A DNA stretch of 64,000 bases. Origin: Polia nebulosa (Eukaryota; Arthropoda; Insecta; Lepidoptera; Noctuidae). A model generated the notes under the pieces. That model ran no database searches, was not told the origin of the DNA, and saw only the letters and a list, made by a program, of their open reading frames with translations. A program made the position numbers and the translations under genes. How positions within the stretch are numbered: the stretch's first letter is position 1; every line of letters starts with the position of its first letter. Location: assembly GCA_951329385.1 (NCBI GenBank), contig OX589606.1, positions 2,852,001-2,916,000 of the forward strand. Reading direction: 5' to 3'. Positions 1 to 9,756 of this stretch are shown here, piece by piece.

Positions 1-370
1 GAACTGGTTTTGTGAGATTTCACTCTCTTCTCTCAGCCGCTTTTCAATAACTTTTTCCCATGCTTTCATACTATGTGACATTAGCTTTATTCCTCTATAG
101 TTGTTGGTGTTGCACTCCAGCACATCACCTTTGTTCTTGAAGATGGGCACCAACGAACTGTTGCACCATTCATCAGGTATGGCTTCTTCCAGCAACAACT
201 TATTGAAGAACAAAGTTAACCACGTCCATCCATCTACCCGTAATGACTTCCACACTTCAATTGGTATTCCGTCTGGACCAATTGCCTTACCATTCTTCAT
301 TCCATTCACTGCTATCCTCACTTCATCCACACTGACCATTCTCACTAACACCTCAACTAACGAAAATTAA
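1..370 (-). pseudogene. RTE-clade LINE reverse transcriptase fragment
   Basis: Read on the minus strand, this stretch translates to the fingers/palm entry of a LINE endonuclease-reverse transcriptase of the RTE type common in moths. It includes a NGKAIGPDG-like block near 330-280, then NNYRGIKLMSH and WEKVIEKRLREE near 110-20. The frame runs off the left edge of the window, so the palm and C-terminus would lie outside. There is no endonuclease domain upstream (371-480 is non-coding), so the copy is 5'-truncated or decayed. The motif order is seen in the sequence; the clade is from recall of the family. Confidence 0.7.
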
Positions 371-537
371 CTTAAAATACACATTGCTAAATGCTATACG
401 TGGGGGGCGTTCAATTTGTCTCGACTTATAAATTCAAGTCAATTATAAAAAAGCTAGTTTCTTACGTCTGTTTGTCTGTATGTTTGGATACTTAATTCGT
501 ACTTACCTGGGCAAGTACGCCTGTCAGTTTAATCACA
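371..537. other. Intergenic, with left part of a GCGTC-type MITE
   Basis: No gene is visible. The last 50 or so bases, ending AATCACAGTCAAGGT, match the left half of the MITE seen uninterrupted at 48668-48872. The right half resumes at 2438 after two nested insertions. Confidence 0.4.
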
Positions 538-545
538 GTCAAGGT

Positions 546-946
546 CGTCAGTGCTCCATAGACCAATTGAAACTTGACCAATTAGTCTATGGGAAATATT
601 ACATGTTTTCATCGTTCAATTACCAACTGGGCTATGGAGAATTGAGAATTGTTCCTCCGTTAGTGCTCCATGGACCAATTGAAATTTGACCAATTATACA
701 TGTTTCATGTATAGTAAAGCCTTGACCATAACTTAATAACAAAAAAACCGTTATCATACATTTATTATTCTGTATTCGGACGACGGAAACATGTATAGTT
801 GGTCAAATTTCAATTGGTCCATGGAGCACCGACGGCGTAACAATTCTCAATTCTCCATAGCCCGTTTGGTAATTGGACGATGGAAACATGTAATTTTCCC
901 CATAGACCAATTGATCAAATTTCAATTGGTCTATGGAGCACCGACG
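546..946. mobile_element. hAT-like foldback MITE with 8-bp target duplication
   Basis: The two ends are long inverted arms (about 546-715 and 782-946) starting CGTCAGTGCTCCATAGACC on the left and CGTCGGTGCTCCATAGACC on the reverse complement of the right. The arms carry internal repeats of the CTCCATRGACCAATTGAA block. An 8-bp direct repeat, GTCAAGGT, lies at 538-545 and again at 2430-2437, beyond the Transib element inserted into this element's last bases. An 8-bp duplication is characteristic of hAT elements. No transposase is present, so it is non-autonomous. Confidence 0.7.
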
Positions 947-2424
947 CACATAGGGGTATTTTGACAATCTACGCGGCCAAAATTATTTTAAGTTCTTATT
1001 ATTTTCTAAAGGATATAAATTAGTAGAAAAAATACTTTTTGTGGTATAAAAGAGGTTTTATTAATATATATTCATTTTATAATATTTTCCTAGAGTAATT
1101 GTAAAAAAAAAATTAAAAGAAAAAATTCAATTATTGATTTTCTTCATCGCTCTCTGAAGTATCAACAGAGTATAACAAGGAAATAACCTTCTTGTTAGTA
1201 TTTCTTACTATTTCGTATTGTCGACGAGTAAGATCGGCTTCGACAAACATCGACAATGCTTGTATTGGAGTAAGTGAGCATGTTTTTTCTCTTGTTGACT
1301 TAGAAAAAGCCTTTTTATATTTTGATGCTCGAGTTGGAGTACTGGTGATCTCTTTAAGTATTTCGGAAGCATCTCATTTTCCAGATTTCCGCAACTCAAC
1401 CTGAGCTGCATGAATAATAATATCTTGTGCCACAACAGACCGAACCTCTTCAGTTTTCCTCCTCTTGGTCCTTTCACTCGATTCGTTAAATAACTTAGAT
1501 GGCCGTCCTGGTCGATTTTGTGAAACTGCGGGTATCTCAAACGTTCCTTCAAGCCATGAGTGGTTAACTTTGAGAAATATGTCCTCCTTCTTATGTGCTT
1601 TTAGCCATCTTTGCTTAATTTGTGATTTGAAGTGCGAAAAGTTACGTTTCAGGGTCTCAATTTGTTCTTCCGTGTAATCTTCACTAGACAATAAATGGCT
1701 TCTGAAGGAATTGAGTTTTTCCTCCAAATTCGGCAAATCATAGCTCTGCACACGACCAAACATGTATTTACGGGTCACTACTCTTACCCCCGAGGTACCC
1801 CGTGAACCTAAAACAAAGAGGTATATTTTTTTTTAATTATAAGAATTACAGTCATTTTTTTGTACATTACTCAAAATAAGTTCAAATTATCGAAACATAA
1901 CGTATCCGCACTTATCCGCGGCAGTATTTTTTATTTTTTACTACTCAAAGCTTCAAACTTTTATTTGTCTATGGAATAATGGCAGGATCTAACTTGATAG
2001 TATAACAAATAGACGAAGAAATAAAATATTTACAATGAAAAATCGCCCTAACATGTGGGTACTTTCAAATGATTATATCTTACCTTTGTACTAATGAAAA
2101 TATTAAAAAAAATGATAAAATACAGCATAAATACCTGCTACATCAGGATCCATCACAAACACGTCTCAAGTTCACGCAATATATTTAAAATTTAACTTCA
2201 AAGTTAATGTTTTTGCACGAGCGCCGAGAACAGACATAAACAACAAGTTGAACGATCGAATTCCGACTAATTGCGTGACGCGACTAGTGCAGGTAGCGGA
2301 GCGGGGAGGGCGGGTTATTGTTCCCTGGACTGTCCCCTAGCTCAGGTAGTCGTCCTATTCAACATTATCTACAGTTTGTAAATTCTACTTTTGGCCGCGT
2401 AGATTAGCAAAATACCCCTATGTG
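947..2424. mobile_element. Transib-like (RAG1-related) transposon, internally deleted
   Basis: The element is about 1.48 kb. Its terminal inverted repeats begin CACATAGGGGTATTTTG on the left and, on the reverse complement, at 2424 on the right; about 36 of 39 terminal bases match, including CTACGCGGCCAAAA. It is flanked by the 5-bp direct repeat CGACG at 942-946 and 2425-2429. Ends starting with CAC and a GC-rich 5-bp duplication close to CGWCG are hallmarks of Transib, the transposon superfamily related to the RAG1 recombinase. The internal gene (1131-2153, minus) supports this. The element sits in the last five bases of the hAT-like MITE. It is far too short for a full transposase of about 700 residues, so it is a deletion derivative. 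Confidence 0.75.
1131..2153 (-). pseudogene. Transib transposase: N-terminal half kept, catalytic core deleted
   Basis: Two exons are seen. Exon 1 (2135-2153) encodes MDPDVA and ends in a GT donor; exon 2 (1131-1807) follows a TTTTAG acceptor and joins in frame as GSRGTSGVRVVTRKYMFGRV. Exon 2 holds a basic GRPSK...RTKRRKTEEVR segment (about residues 107-130), which resembles the GRPR...R..KHRLRELK nonamer-binding domain of RAG1. Later comes LSMFVEADLTRRQYEIVR, resembling the dimerisation/DNA-binding helices that follow it in RAG1. One in-frame TGA interrupts the frame at 1374-1376. The frame then continues to an acidic end (LLYSVDTSESDEENQ, stop at 1131-1133). The D-D-E catalytic region is absent: the N-terminal part passes straight into what looks like the native C-terminus. 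Family assignment is by motif reading only. Confidence 0.65.
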
Positions 2425-2437
2425 CGACGGTCAAGGT

Positions 2438-2590
2438 TGTGACGGACCGATAACCTATCATCAATTCATCATATACTGTGACTGATGGTTGCATGAAAAA
2501 ATCTGGATACCTTGGTTTTTGCATCATGGAACCATCAGTCATGACTTGGAATTGTCGAGTGACGCTTGCATATTTGAACAAAAAATAATA
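2438..2590. mobile_element. Right part of GCGTC MITE interrupted by nested insertions
   Basis: TGTGAC..., CTGTGACTGATGGTTGCATG and CATCAGTCATGACTTGGAATT follow the same order as in the MITE at 48668-48872. Only the terminal GCGTCTATTAC end is lost. The left part lies just before 538. Confidence 0.5.
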
Positions 2591-2616
2591 ATAATAAGGG
2601 TTGTCCTTATGAGCTT

Positions 2617-2900
2617 AAGGAGCAGTGGTGGCCCAGTGGTATTGGCCGCGACTTATAAGTTGTAGGTCGTGAGTTCAAACACAAGCAGGCGCTTTACTTT
2701 GTGTAAATAAATTTTATCTCCACTGCTCTCAAAACTGTGAAGGAAAACATCGTGCGGAAACCGTCCTAGAACCAAAAATTCGAAGACGTGTGACATCCAC
2801 CAATCCGCACTGGGCCCGCGTGGTGGATTATGGCCCACACCCTCTCACAGAGAGGAGGCCTGTGCTCCAGCAGTGGGGACATTAAAAGGCTGATGATGTC
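2617..2900 (+). repeat. tRNA-derived SINE
   Basis: The 5' part carries Pol III promoter-like boxes: TGGCCCAGTGGTATTGG (A-box-like) and GGTCGTGAGTTCAAAC (B-box-like). A conserved body follows (CCTAGAACCAAAAATTCG, GACATCCACCAATCCGC), then a tail CAGTGGGGACATTAAAAGG and GATGATG. Further copies are at 33485-33714 (plus), 45275-45560 (minus) and 54628-54916 (minus), which shows it is a dispersed family. This copy is nearly full length. Confidence 0.8.
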
Positions 2901-3162
2901 CTTATGGCCATGCCATGGCTCTACTCTATGGGCTATCTACTACAATGCTACATGTTCAAAGTCACGTACTACAACTGCGGTCACGATAATTCGTTCTCGT
3001 AAGTATGTGAGTCACACCTACGCTAGCGGTTTTGTCACTGCCTATGACAACAATTTGTGTATGTAATAGTGACGACAACATAGTGACGTGAGTAGGGGAA
3101 ATAGTGGACGCATATTAAAACAATAATATTAAATAAGTTCTTTTAATAATCTTCTGTTTAAA

Positions 3163-3639
3163 CAGCATGTAACAAAAACCCTGTCCGATCCTGAAGGGCA
3201 TTACTTGGTATCGTACTGCGTACACATATACGTAATAATTTAATAGATACGAGATAATTATTTTTCCCCAATGAAAATAATTAATTAAAAAAAAAAAAGT
3301 TATCAAAGGCAACACTGAGCGCTAAATAAAAATAATTTTTACCTACTGTTTCGTTTCAAAGATTCCTGTGCGAGACAGAGTGCCTACAGCGCGGCTAGTG
3401 CGGGGCGGTATCGTTTGAAATAAAAGTAGGTAAAAATGAAAAGATTTCGCCGGCCGGTGGAGTGTTGTCAACTTATGAAAATTTGCCATATTAGTGTTAA
3501 ATTTCATATATTTTATAAAAATAAAAAATCTATAGCTTTTGGTTTTTATGAGTTACATTTTTTTACAACTTTTTCTAGTACGTATGTTAAACCAGGAATA
3601 CGCCTTTATTGGATCGGACAGGGTTTTTGTTACATGCTG
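3163..3639. mobile_element. MITE with CAGCATGTAAC ends (mariner-like)
   Basis: The ends are inverted copies of CAGCATGTAACAAAAACCC followed by TGTCCGATC. A second copy of similar length is at 59403-59917 and is flanked by TA on both sides, which suggests a Tc1/mariner-type element. No transposase frame is present; the small open frames across it are not conserved between the copies. Confidence 0.7.
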
Positions 3640-3756
3640 TATAACGTTACGCTTGTGGGTTATGATGTTATGAAATAAGGGAATTTTGAATTCAAGAAGA
3701 CTGTTCTACTGAAAATGTACAATTTTGTATAACAACGCCGTGTCCACCTGCAAGAA

Positions 3757-4005
3757 ACTCTTCTTTCACTTGGGGGAATGCAGGCATAGGTAGGTAATAT
3801 GATGGTGTCATAGGCCGCATTTCCACCTGCAAGAAATTGCATGTTGAATTACACTGTGGGTTACCGAGGTATAATGTGATCAATCTGGTCGTTCGTATCC
3901 CGCAATGTAATTCAACGTGCATGCTTCTAATTTCTGGCAGGTGGAAATGCGGTCTATGACACCATCACATTAGCTACGCCTGCATTCCCCCAAGTAAAAG
4001 AAGAG
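3757..4005. repeat. Foldback repeat with about 95-bp arms
   Basis: The left arm contains ACTTGGGGGAATGCAGGC, ATGATGGTGTCATAGGCCGC and TTTCCACCTGC. The right arm (about 3905-4005) contains the same blocks in inverted order. It is probably a foldback MITE; no target duplication was identified. Confidence 0.6.
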
Positions 4006-4019
4006 TTGTTGTGTCTATA

Positions 4020-4780
4020 GTACCTTGTAACACGGCAGTGATAAAGCCTTGTTTATTTTATGACTTCTATTCCAAAATACGTTCTTTCCTACCTTTTTTA
4101 ATTTGAAATTCAAATATTACTTGTTTTCTCTGTCAATAGTCTCGGTTTTTAACCGACTTTCTTATATTAAAAATCAGTTCTAATTCTGCTGCCGAGCTAG
4201 ACTGAGCTCCTCCAGAGAGATAGAGAGATCCATCATTGTCATTTTCCTTCTATTCAATAAATGACAGTTACCAGTTTGTAAGAGTTACTAGAACAGTGAA
4301 GTGCAGCTTTTATAACCAGGCAGTTCCTAGCAATAATACAATTTGTACCTTTACCTACTCACAGTGTATGGTGTACGTACGATTAATAAGTGCTCCATAT
4401 AATCAAGCCTACTGTATATAATAAAATATACGTTTGAACTCGTCGTGTTTATCTTCATCTAACTCTCATCTACGGTCCTCCTACTCTACGTCCTCCTCTG
4501 CGCATCACTCCTACGACCTCCTCTACGTGTCACACCAATACTCCGGCCTGCAACGTGACAACCTAAGTACCTACTTATAGCGACATTTCGCTAGTAATGT
4601 TTAAGGGTGCGTCTCCTCTCCGCTCCGCCCCAGCTCCGCTTCAGTGTAAACGCACCCTAAGTCCCATGTAAGTACAGGGTTGAACTACGTCGGCCCAGGG
4701 CCCGGAACGGGATACTGGTAGGTGGGATGCTATCGGAAAATAATGAAATACAAATGAATAATTTATCAAAGACATAGTAT
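4020..4780. other. No gene recognised
   Basis: Unique or decayed sequence with a pyrimidine-rich stretch near 4440-4560. Small open frames here lack domain signatures. Confidence 0.4.
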
Positions 4781-4889
4781 TGCCAGGTATATTTGGAATG
4801 GCGTACTAAATTCAGCCTGCGCCCCCGATTTTGCGCGGGCCCTCTACCGTACCACCTACCATCTGACTTGCGGCAAGCCCCGCAAGCCA

Positions 4890-4995
4890 GAACCGTCTGC
4901 CTGTGGTCACGGATAAATTCGAAAGAGTTACCGCGTCCATTGGCACAGGCAACTGAAGGAACAAGGTGTTTTAGTCAGTAAAAGTCTGACACCCT
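4890..4995 (+). repeat. R1-clade LINE 3'-UTR fragment
   Basis: GATAAATTCGAAAGAGTTACC, GGCACAGGCAACTGAAGG and TTTTAGTCAGTAAAAGTC match the 3' untranslated tail that follows the R1-clade coding fragment at 14105-14715. Its 3' end is cut off by the satellite array that begins immediately after. Confidence 0.65.
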
Positions 4996-7900
4996 CCAAA
5001 TTCAAATTCGATTCAAGTTCAATTCAAATTCGATTCAACTTCGATTCAACTTCGATACAAATTCGATTCTAATTCGATTCAAATTCGATTCAAGTTCAAT
5101 TCAATTTCGATTCAACTTCGATTCAAGTTCAATTCAATTTCGATTCAATTTCGATTAAACTTCGATTCAAATTCGATTCAAATTCGATTCAACTTCGATT
5201 CAACTTCGATACAAATTCGATTCTAATTCGATTCAAATTCGATTCAAGTTCGATTCAAATTCGATTCAAGTTCAATTCAATTTTGATTCAATTTCGATTC
5301 AACTTCGATTCTATTTCGATTCAAATTCGATTCAAGTTCGATTCAACTTCGATACAAATTCGATTCAAGTTCGATTCAACTTCGATACAAATTCGATTCA
5401 AGTTCGATTCAAATTCGATTCAAGTTCAATTCAATTTCAATTCAACTTCGATTCAAATTCAATTGAAATTCGATTCAAATTCGATTGAAATTCGGTTCAA
5501 ATTCGATTCAAATTCGATTGAAGTTCAATTCAATTTCGATTCAATTTCGATTCAACTTCGATTCAATTTCGATTCTATTTCGATTCAAATTCGATTCAAG
5601 TTCGATTCAACTTCGATAGAAATTCGATTCAAGTTCGATTCAACTTCGATACAAATTCGATTCAAGTTCGATTCAAATTCGATTCAAGTTCAATTCAATT
5701 TCGATTCAATTTCGATTCAACTTCGATTCAAGTTCAATTCAATTTAGATTCAATTTCAATTCAACTTCGATTCAAATTCGATTCAAATTCAATTGAAATT
5801 TGATTCAAATTCGATTGAAATTCGGTTCAAATTCGATTCAAATTCGATTCAAGTTCAATTCAATTTCGATTCAATTTCGATTCAACTTCGATTCAAATTC
5901 GATTCAAGTTCAATTCAATTTCGATTCAATTTCGATTCAACTTCGATTCTATTTCGATACAAATTCGATTCAAGTTCGATTCAACTTCGATTCAAGTTCA
6001 ATTCAATTTCGATTCAATTTCGGTTCAAATTCGATTCAACTTCGATTCAAGTTCAATTCAATTTCGATTCAATTTCGATTCTACTTCGATTCAAATTCGA
6101 TTCAAGTTCGATTCAACTTCGATACAAATTCGATTCAAGTTCGATTCAAATTCGATTCAAGTTCAATTCAATTTCCATTCAATTTCGATTCAACTTCGAT
6201 TCAAGTTCAATTCAATTTCGATTCAATTTCAATTCAACTTCGATTCAAATTCGATTCAAATTCGATTCAAGTTCAATTTAATTTCGATTCAACTTCGATT
6301 CAAATTCGATTTAAGTTCGTTTCAAATTCGATTCTATTTCGATTCAAATTCGATTCAAATTCAATTGAAATTCGATTCAAATTCGATTGAAATTCGGTTC
6401 AAATTCGATTCAAATTCGATTCAAGTTCAATTTAATTTCGATTCAATTTCGATTCAACTTCGATTCAAATTCGATTTAAGTTCGTTTCAAATTCGATTCT
6501 ATTTCGATTCAAATTCGATTCAAATTCGATTCTATTTCGATTCAAATTCGATTCAATTTCGATTCAACTTCGATTCAAATTCGATTCAAGTTCGATTCAA
6601 ATTCGATTCAAGTTCGATTCAAATTCGATTCAATTTCGATTCAATTTCGATTCTATTTCGATTCAAATTCGATTCAAATTCGATTCAAGTTCGATTCAAA
6701 TTCAATTGAAATTCGATTAAAATTCGATTGAAATTCGGTTCAAGTTCAATTTAATTTCGATTCAATTTCGATTCAACTTCGATTCAAATTCGATTCAAGT
6801 TCGATTCAAATTCAATTGAAATTCGATTAAAATTCGATTGAAATTCGGTTCAAGTTCAATTTAATTTCGATTCAATTTCGATTCAACTTCGATTCAAATT
6901 CGATTTAAGTTCGTTTCAAATTCGATTCTATTTCGATTCAAATTCGATTCAAATTCGATTCAAATTCGATTCTATTTCGATTCAAATTCGATTCAAGTTC
7001 GATTCAACTTCGATTCAAATTCGATTCAAGTTCGATTCAATTTCGATTCAACTTCGATTCAAATTCGATTCAAGTTCAATTCAAATTCGATTCAAGTTCG
7101 ATTCAAATTCGATTCAAGTTCAATTCAATTTCGATTCAATTTCGATTCAAATTCGATTCAAGTTCGATTCAAATTCGATTCAAGTTCAATTCAAATTCGA
7201 TTCAAGTTCAATTCAATTTCGATTCAATTTCGATTCAACTTCGATTCAAGTTCAATTCAATTTCGATTCAATTTCGATTCAAGTTCGATTCAAATTCGAT
7301 TTAAATTCAATTGAAATTCGATTCAAATTCGATTCAAATTCGATTCAAATTCGATTCAAATTCGATTCAAATTCGATTCAAGTTCTATTCATATTCAATT
7401 CAAGTTCAATTGAAATTCGATTCAATTTCGATTCAACTTCGATTCAACTTCGATACAAATTCGATTCTAATTCGATTCAAATTCGATTCAAGTTCAATTC
7501 AATTTCGATTCAATTTCGATTCAACTTCGATTCAATTTCGATTCAACTTCGATTCAAATTCGATTGAAATTCAATTCAAGTTCGATACAAATTCGATTGA
7601 AATTCAATTCAAGTTCGATACAAATTCGATTGAAATTCGATTCAAATTCGATTCAAATTCGATTCTATTTCGATTCAAATTCGATTCAAATTCGATTCAA
7701 ATACGATTCAATTTCGATTCAATTTCGATTCAATTCGATTCAAATTCGATTCAAATTCGATTCAAATTCGATTGAAATTCGATTCAAATTCAATTCAAAT
7801 TCAATTCAAATTCAATTCAAATTCAATTCAAATTCAATTCAAATTCAATTCAAATTAAATTCAAATTCAATTCAAATTCAATTCAAATTCAATTCAAATT

Positions 7901-8380
7901 CAATTCAAATTCAATTCAAATTCAATTCAAATTCAATTCAAATTCAATTCAAATTCAATTCAAATTCAATTCAAATTCAATTCAAATTCAATTCAAATTC
8001 AATTCAAATTCAATTCAAATTCAATTCAAATTCAATTCAAATTCAATTCAAATTCAATTCAAATTCAATTCAAATTCAATTCAAATTCAATTCAAATTCA
8101 ATTCAAATTCAATTCAAATTCAATTCAAATTCAATTCAAATTCAATTCAAATTCAATTCAAATTCAATTCAAATTCAATTCAAATTCAATTCAAATTCAA
8201 TTCAAATTCAATTCAAATTCAATTCAAATTCAATTCAAATTCAATTCAAATTCAATTCAAATTCAATTCAAATTCAATTCAAATTCAATTCAAATTCAAT
8301 TCAAATTCAATTCAAATTCAATTCAAATTCAATTCAAATTCAATTCAAATTCAATTCAAATTCAATTCAAGTTCAATTTA
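4995..8380. repeat. 11-bp satellite/minisatellite array, about 3.4 kb
   Basis: The unit is TTCRATTCAAN (period 11). About 4995-7775 is a mosaic of variants: G or A at the R position, any of four bases at N, plus ATACAA and TCTATT forms. About 7775-8370 is a nearly pure run of AAATTCAATTC, roughly 50 copies. Longer blocks recur in the mosaic, for example CAAGTTCAATTCAATTTCG followed by ATTCAATTTCGATTCAACTT, which suggests higher-order duplication. Because 11 is not a multiple of 3, forward frames read as the same 11-residue peptide pattern (FKFDSNSIQIR-like); these long frames are a product of the repeat and not genes. Confidence 0.95.
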
Positions 8381-8600
8381 AATCATTTATTTCAAATAAA
8401 TCATTTACAGGCACTTTTGAATTGTCAATAAGTCGGTCAGTCAGAAAGATGAAGCTAATTGTACATTCCAAGGCGTAGATCTCTATGGAGAAGAACGTGC
8501 AAGAAACTCCATGGACACTCTTTAAAACCATGTTATGTATAAAAATCCTGGTTACATATGTCTTGTTGCTTCTAATATTTGGGAACAATGTTAAATAAAC
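8381..8600 (-). repeat. LINE 3'-end remnant abutting the satellite
   Basis: AATCATTTATTTCAAATAAATC, GGCACTTTTGAATTGTCAAT and GAACGTGCAAGAAACTCC resemble the 3' untranslated end of a widespread moth LINE read in reverse, where the element's own 3' end (AAATAAATGATT) faces the satellite. No coding part remains. Confidence 0.45.
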
Positions 8601-8639
8601 AATTCATAAACAAAAACAATAAAAAAGATTAAAATAAGC

Positions 8640-8835
8640 CAGTGGCAGTTGAGAGATGACCAGTCTCAACTGACGGCGCCCGAACACGAACATGACGCAT
8701 GGGTCAGCACCACTCAGCTCAACCATATTGAAGGGAACCGAATGACCCAACACACGCGCCACCATCAGCGAGACATTTTTGTGAGCATGACAAACTGTCA
8801 AGTGCTCGTTCATGTCAAAAAAATAAAATAAAATA
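8640..8835. other. Unassigned segment open on both strands
   Basis: A GC-richer patch between AT-rich repeats, open for about 60-70 codons on each strand. No domain or splice signal is recognised. It may be part of a repeat not otherwise present in this window. Confidence 0.3.
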
Positions 8836-8944
8836 AAAAGCAGTTACATTGTATGCCCCATGGTACCTACTCATATTTACAAAATAAAAAAAAATGCTTT
8901 AAAATGATTATTATAACTTATGAAAAGTTAGAAAAAACAACAAA

Positions 8945-9120
8945 AAAACTTGAGAGGTGTCAAGGGACACCCGGATGGAACGAAGTTCCTTTCGATTAAT
9001 TAGTGAAGTAATAATCTACTTAGCTTACTATAGCAAAAAGCTTACTTAGCTTACTATAGCAAAAAGTGTCGTGACAACTTTTCGTAAGAATTTTTTCCGG
9101 GCTAGACGGAAAAATAATAA
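8945..9120. mobile_element. Left part of GGAACGAAGTTCC repeat, split by Dong insertions
   Basis: TGTCAAGGGACACCCGG, ATGGAACGAAGTTCC and TTTCGATTAATTAGTGAAG match, in inverse orientation, the right end of the element at 46855-47320. Its other end (CGCGCGATAAGGAACTTCG) is at about 12550-12575, so the Dong copies and their TAA runs lie inside it. A 25-bp tandem duplication (CTTAGCTTACTATAGCAAAA) lies near 9018-9065. Confidence 0.5.
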
Positions 9121-9215
9121 TAAAAATAATAATTAAATTAATAATAAAAATAATAGTAAAAATAATAATAAAAATAATAATAAAAAAAATAATAAAATAA
9201 TAATAATAATAATAA
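9121..9215. repeat. (TAA/AAT)n low-complexity target tract
   Basis: A run of imperfect AATAATAAT immediately before the first Dong-like copy. Dong elements are known to insert in TAA repeats. Confidence 0.85.
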
Positions 9216-9755
9216 GTTCTCGATAATGGTCATATCTCATTGTACTGGGATCGGTCCATCATCACTGACAGGACTATTGTAGCCAATAAGCCTGATGTAG
9301 TGGTGGTGGACCGAATCGAGAGGCGTGCAATGATTGTTGACATTACCGTCCCACATGACGAGAACCTCGTGAAAGCCGAGAAAGATAAACAAATCAAGTA
9401 TATTGACTTGGCTCGCGAGGTTGTCGACATGTGGGATGTGGACTCAGCGATCATTGTACCGATAGTCGTGTCAGCCAATGGCTTAATAGCTACGAGCCTC
9501 GACCAACACCTCAGGAGGCTCTCGTTAGGCGGCTGGATCAAGGGCTTGATTCAGAAAGCAGTACTTCTGGACACGGCTCGCATTGTCAGGCGGTTTCTCT
9601 CTCTGGAGCCCTGACCGCCGGTAGCTTGGACCCTGTTCCTGATACCGGTGGGCTACTATTTTTTATATTTTTAAATGTTTTTTTTTTATCCTTTATATTT
9701 AAATATTTAAAAATGTAAATAATATGTATAGAAAAATAAATAAACGAAATAATAA
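9216..9755 (+). mobile_element. Dong/R4-like LINE copy 1, strongly 5'-truncated
   Basis: It starts abruptly within the restriction-like endonuclease region, at the position equivalent to 11853 of copy 2, and runs to the stop codon at about 9612-9614 (protein end ARIVRRFLSLEP), then the 3' UTR. Over about 490 bp it differs from copy 2 at roughly ten positions, so both copies are young. The frame in this fragment is intact and shows how the C-terminus reads where copy 2 is frameshifted. It ends in AATAATAATAA. Confidence 0.85.
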
Positions 9756-9756
9756 T

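Noticed and set aside
1208..1552. A second overlapping minus-strand frame in the Transib element
   Set aside because: It is out of frame with the spliced transposase; the in-frame continuation past the TGA is the one with transposase motifs.
3115..3678. Short open frames ending in GQGFCYMLF / GQGFCYMLY on opposite strands
   Set aside because: They arise from the inverted ends of one MITE read from each side.
5283..8478. Long plus-strand frames (up to about 300 codons) rich in FKFNSNSIQIQ
   Set aside because: They are read-through of the 11-bp satellite; all forward frames give the same pattern, and there is no start context or independent coding sign.
8670..8695. GGCGCCCGAACACG resembles a lysine-tRNA primer-binding site of a retroelement
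   Set aside because: No long terminal repeat, polypurine tract or gag-pol frame lies nearby; the match is short.
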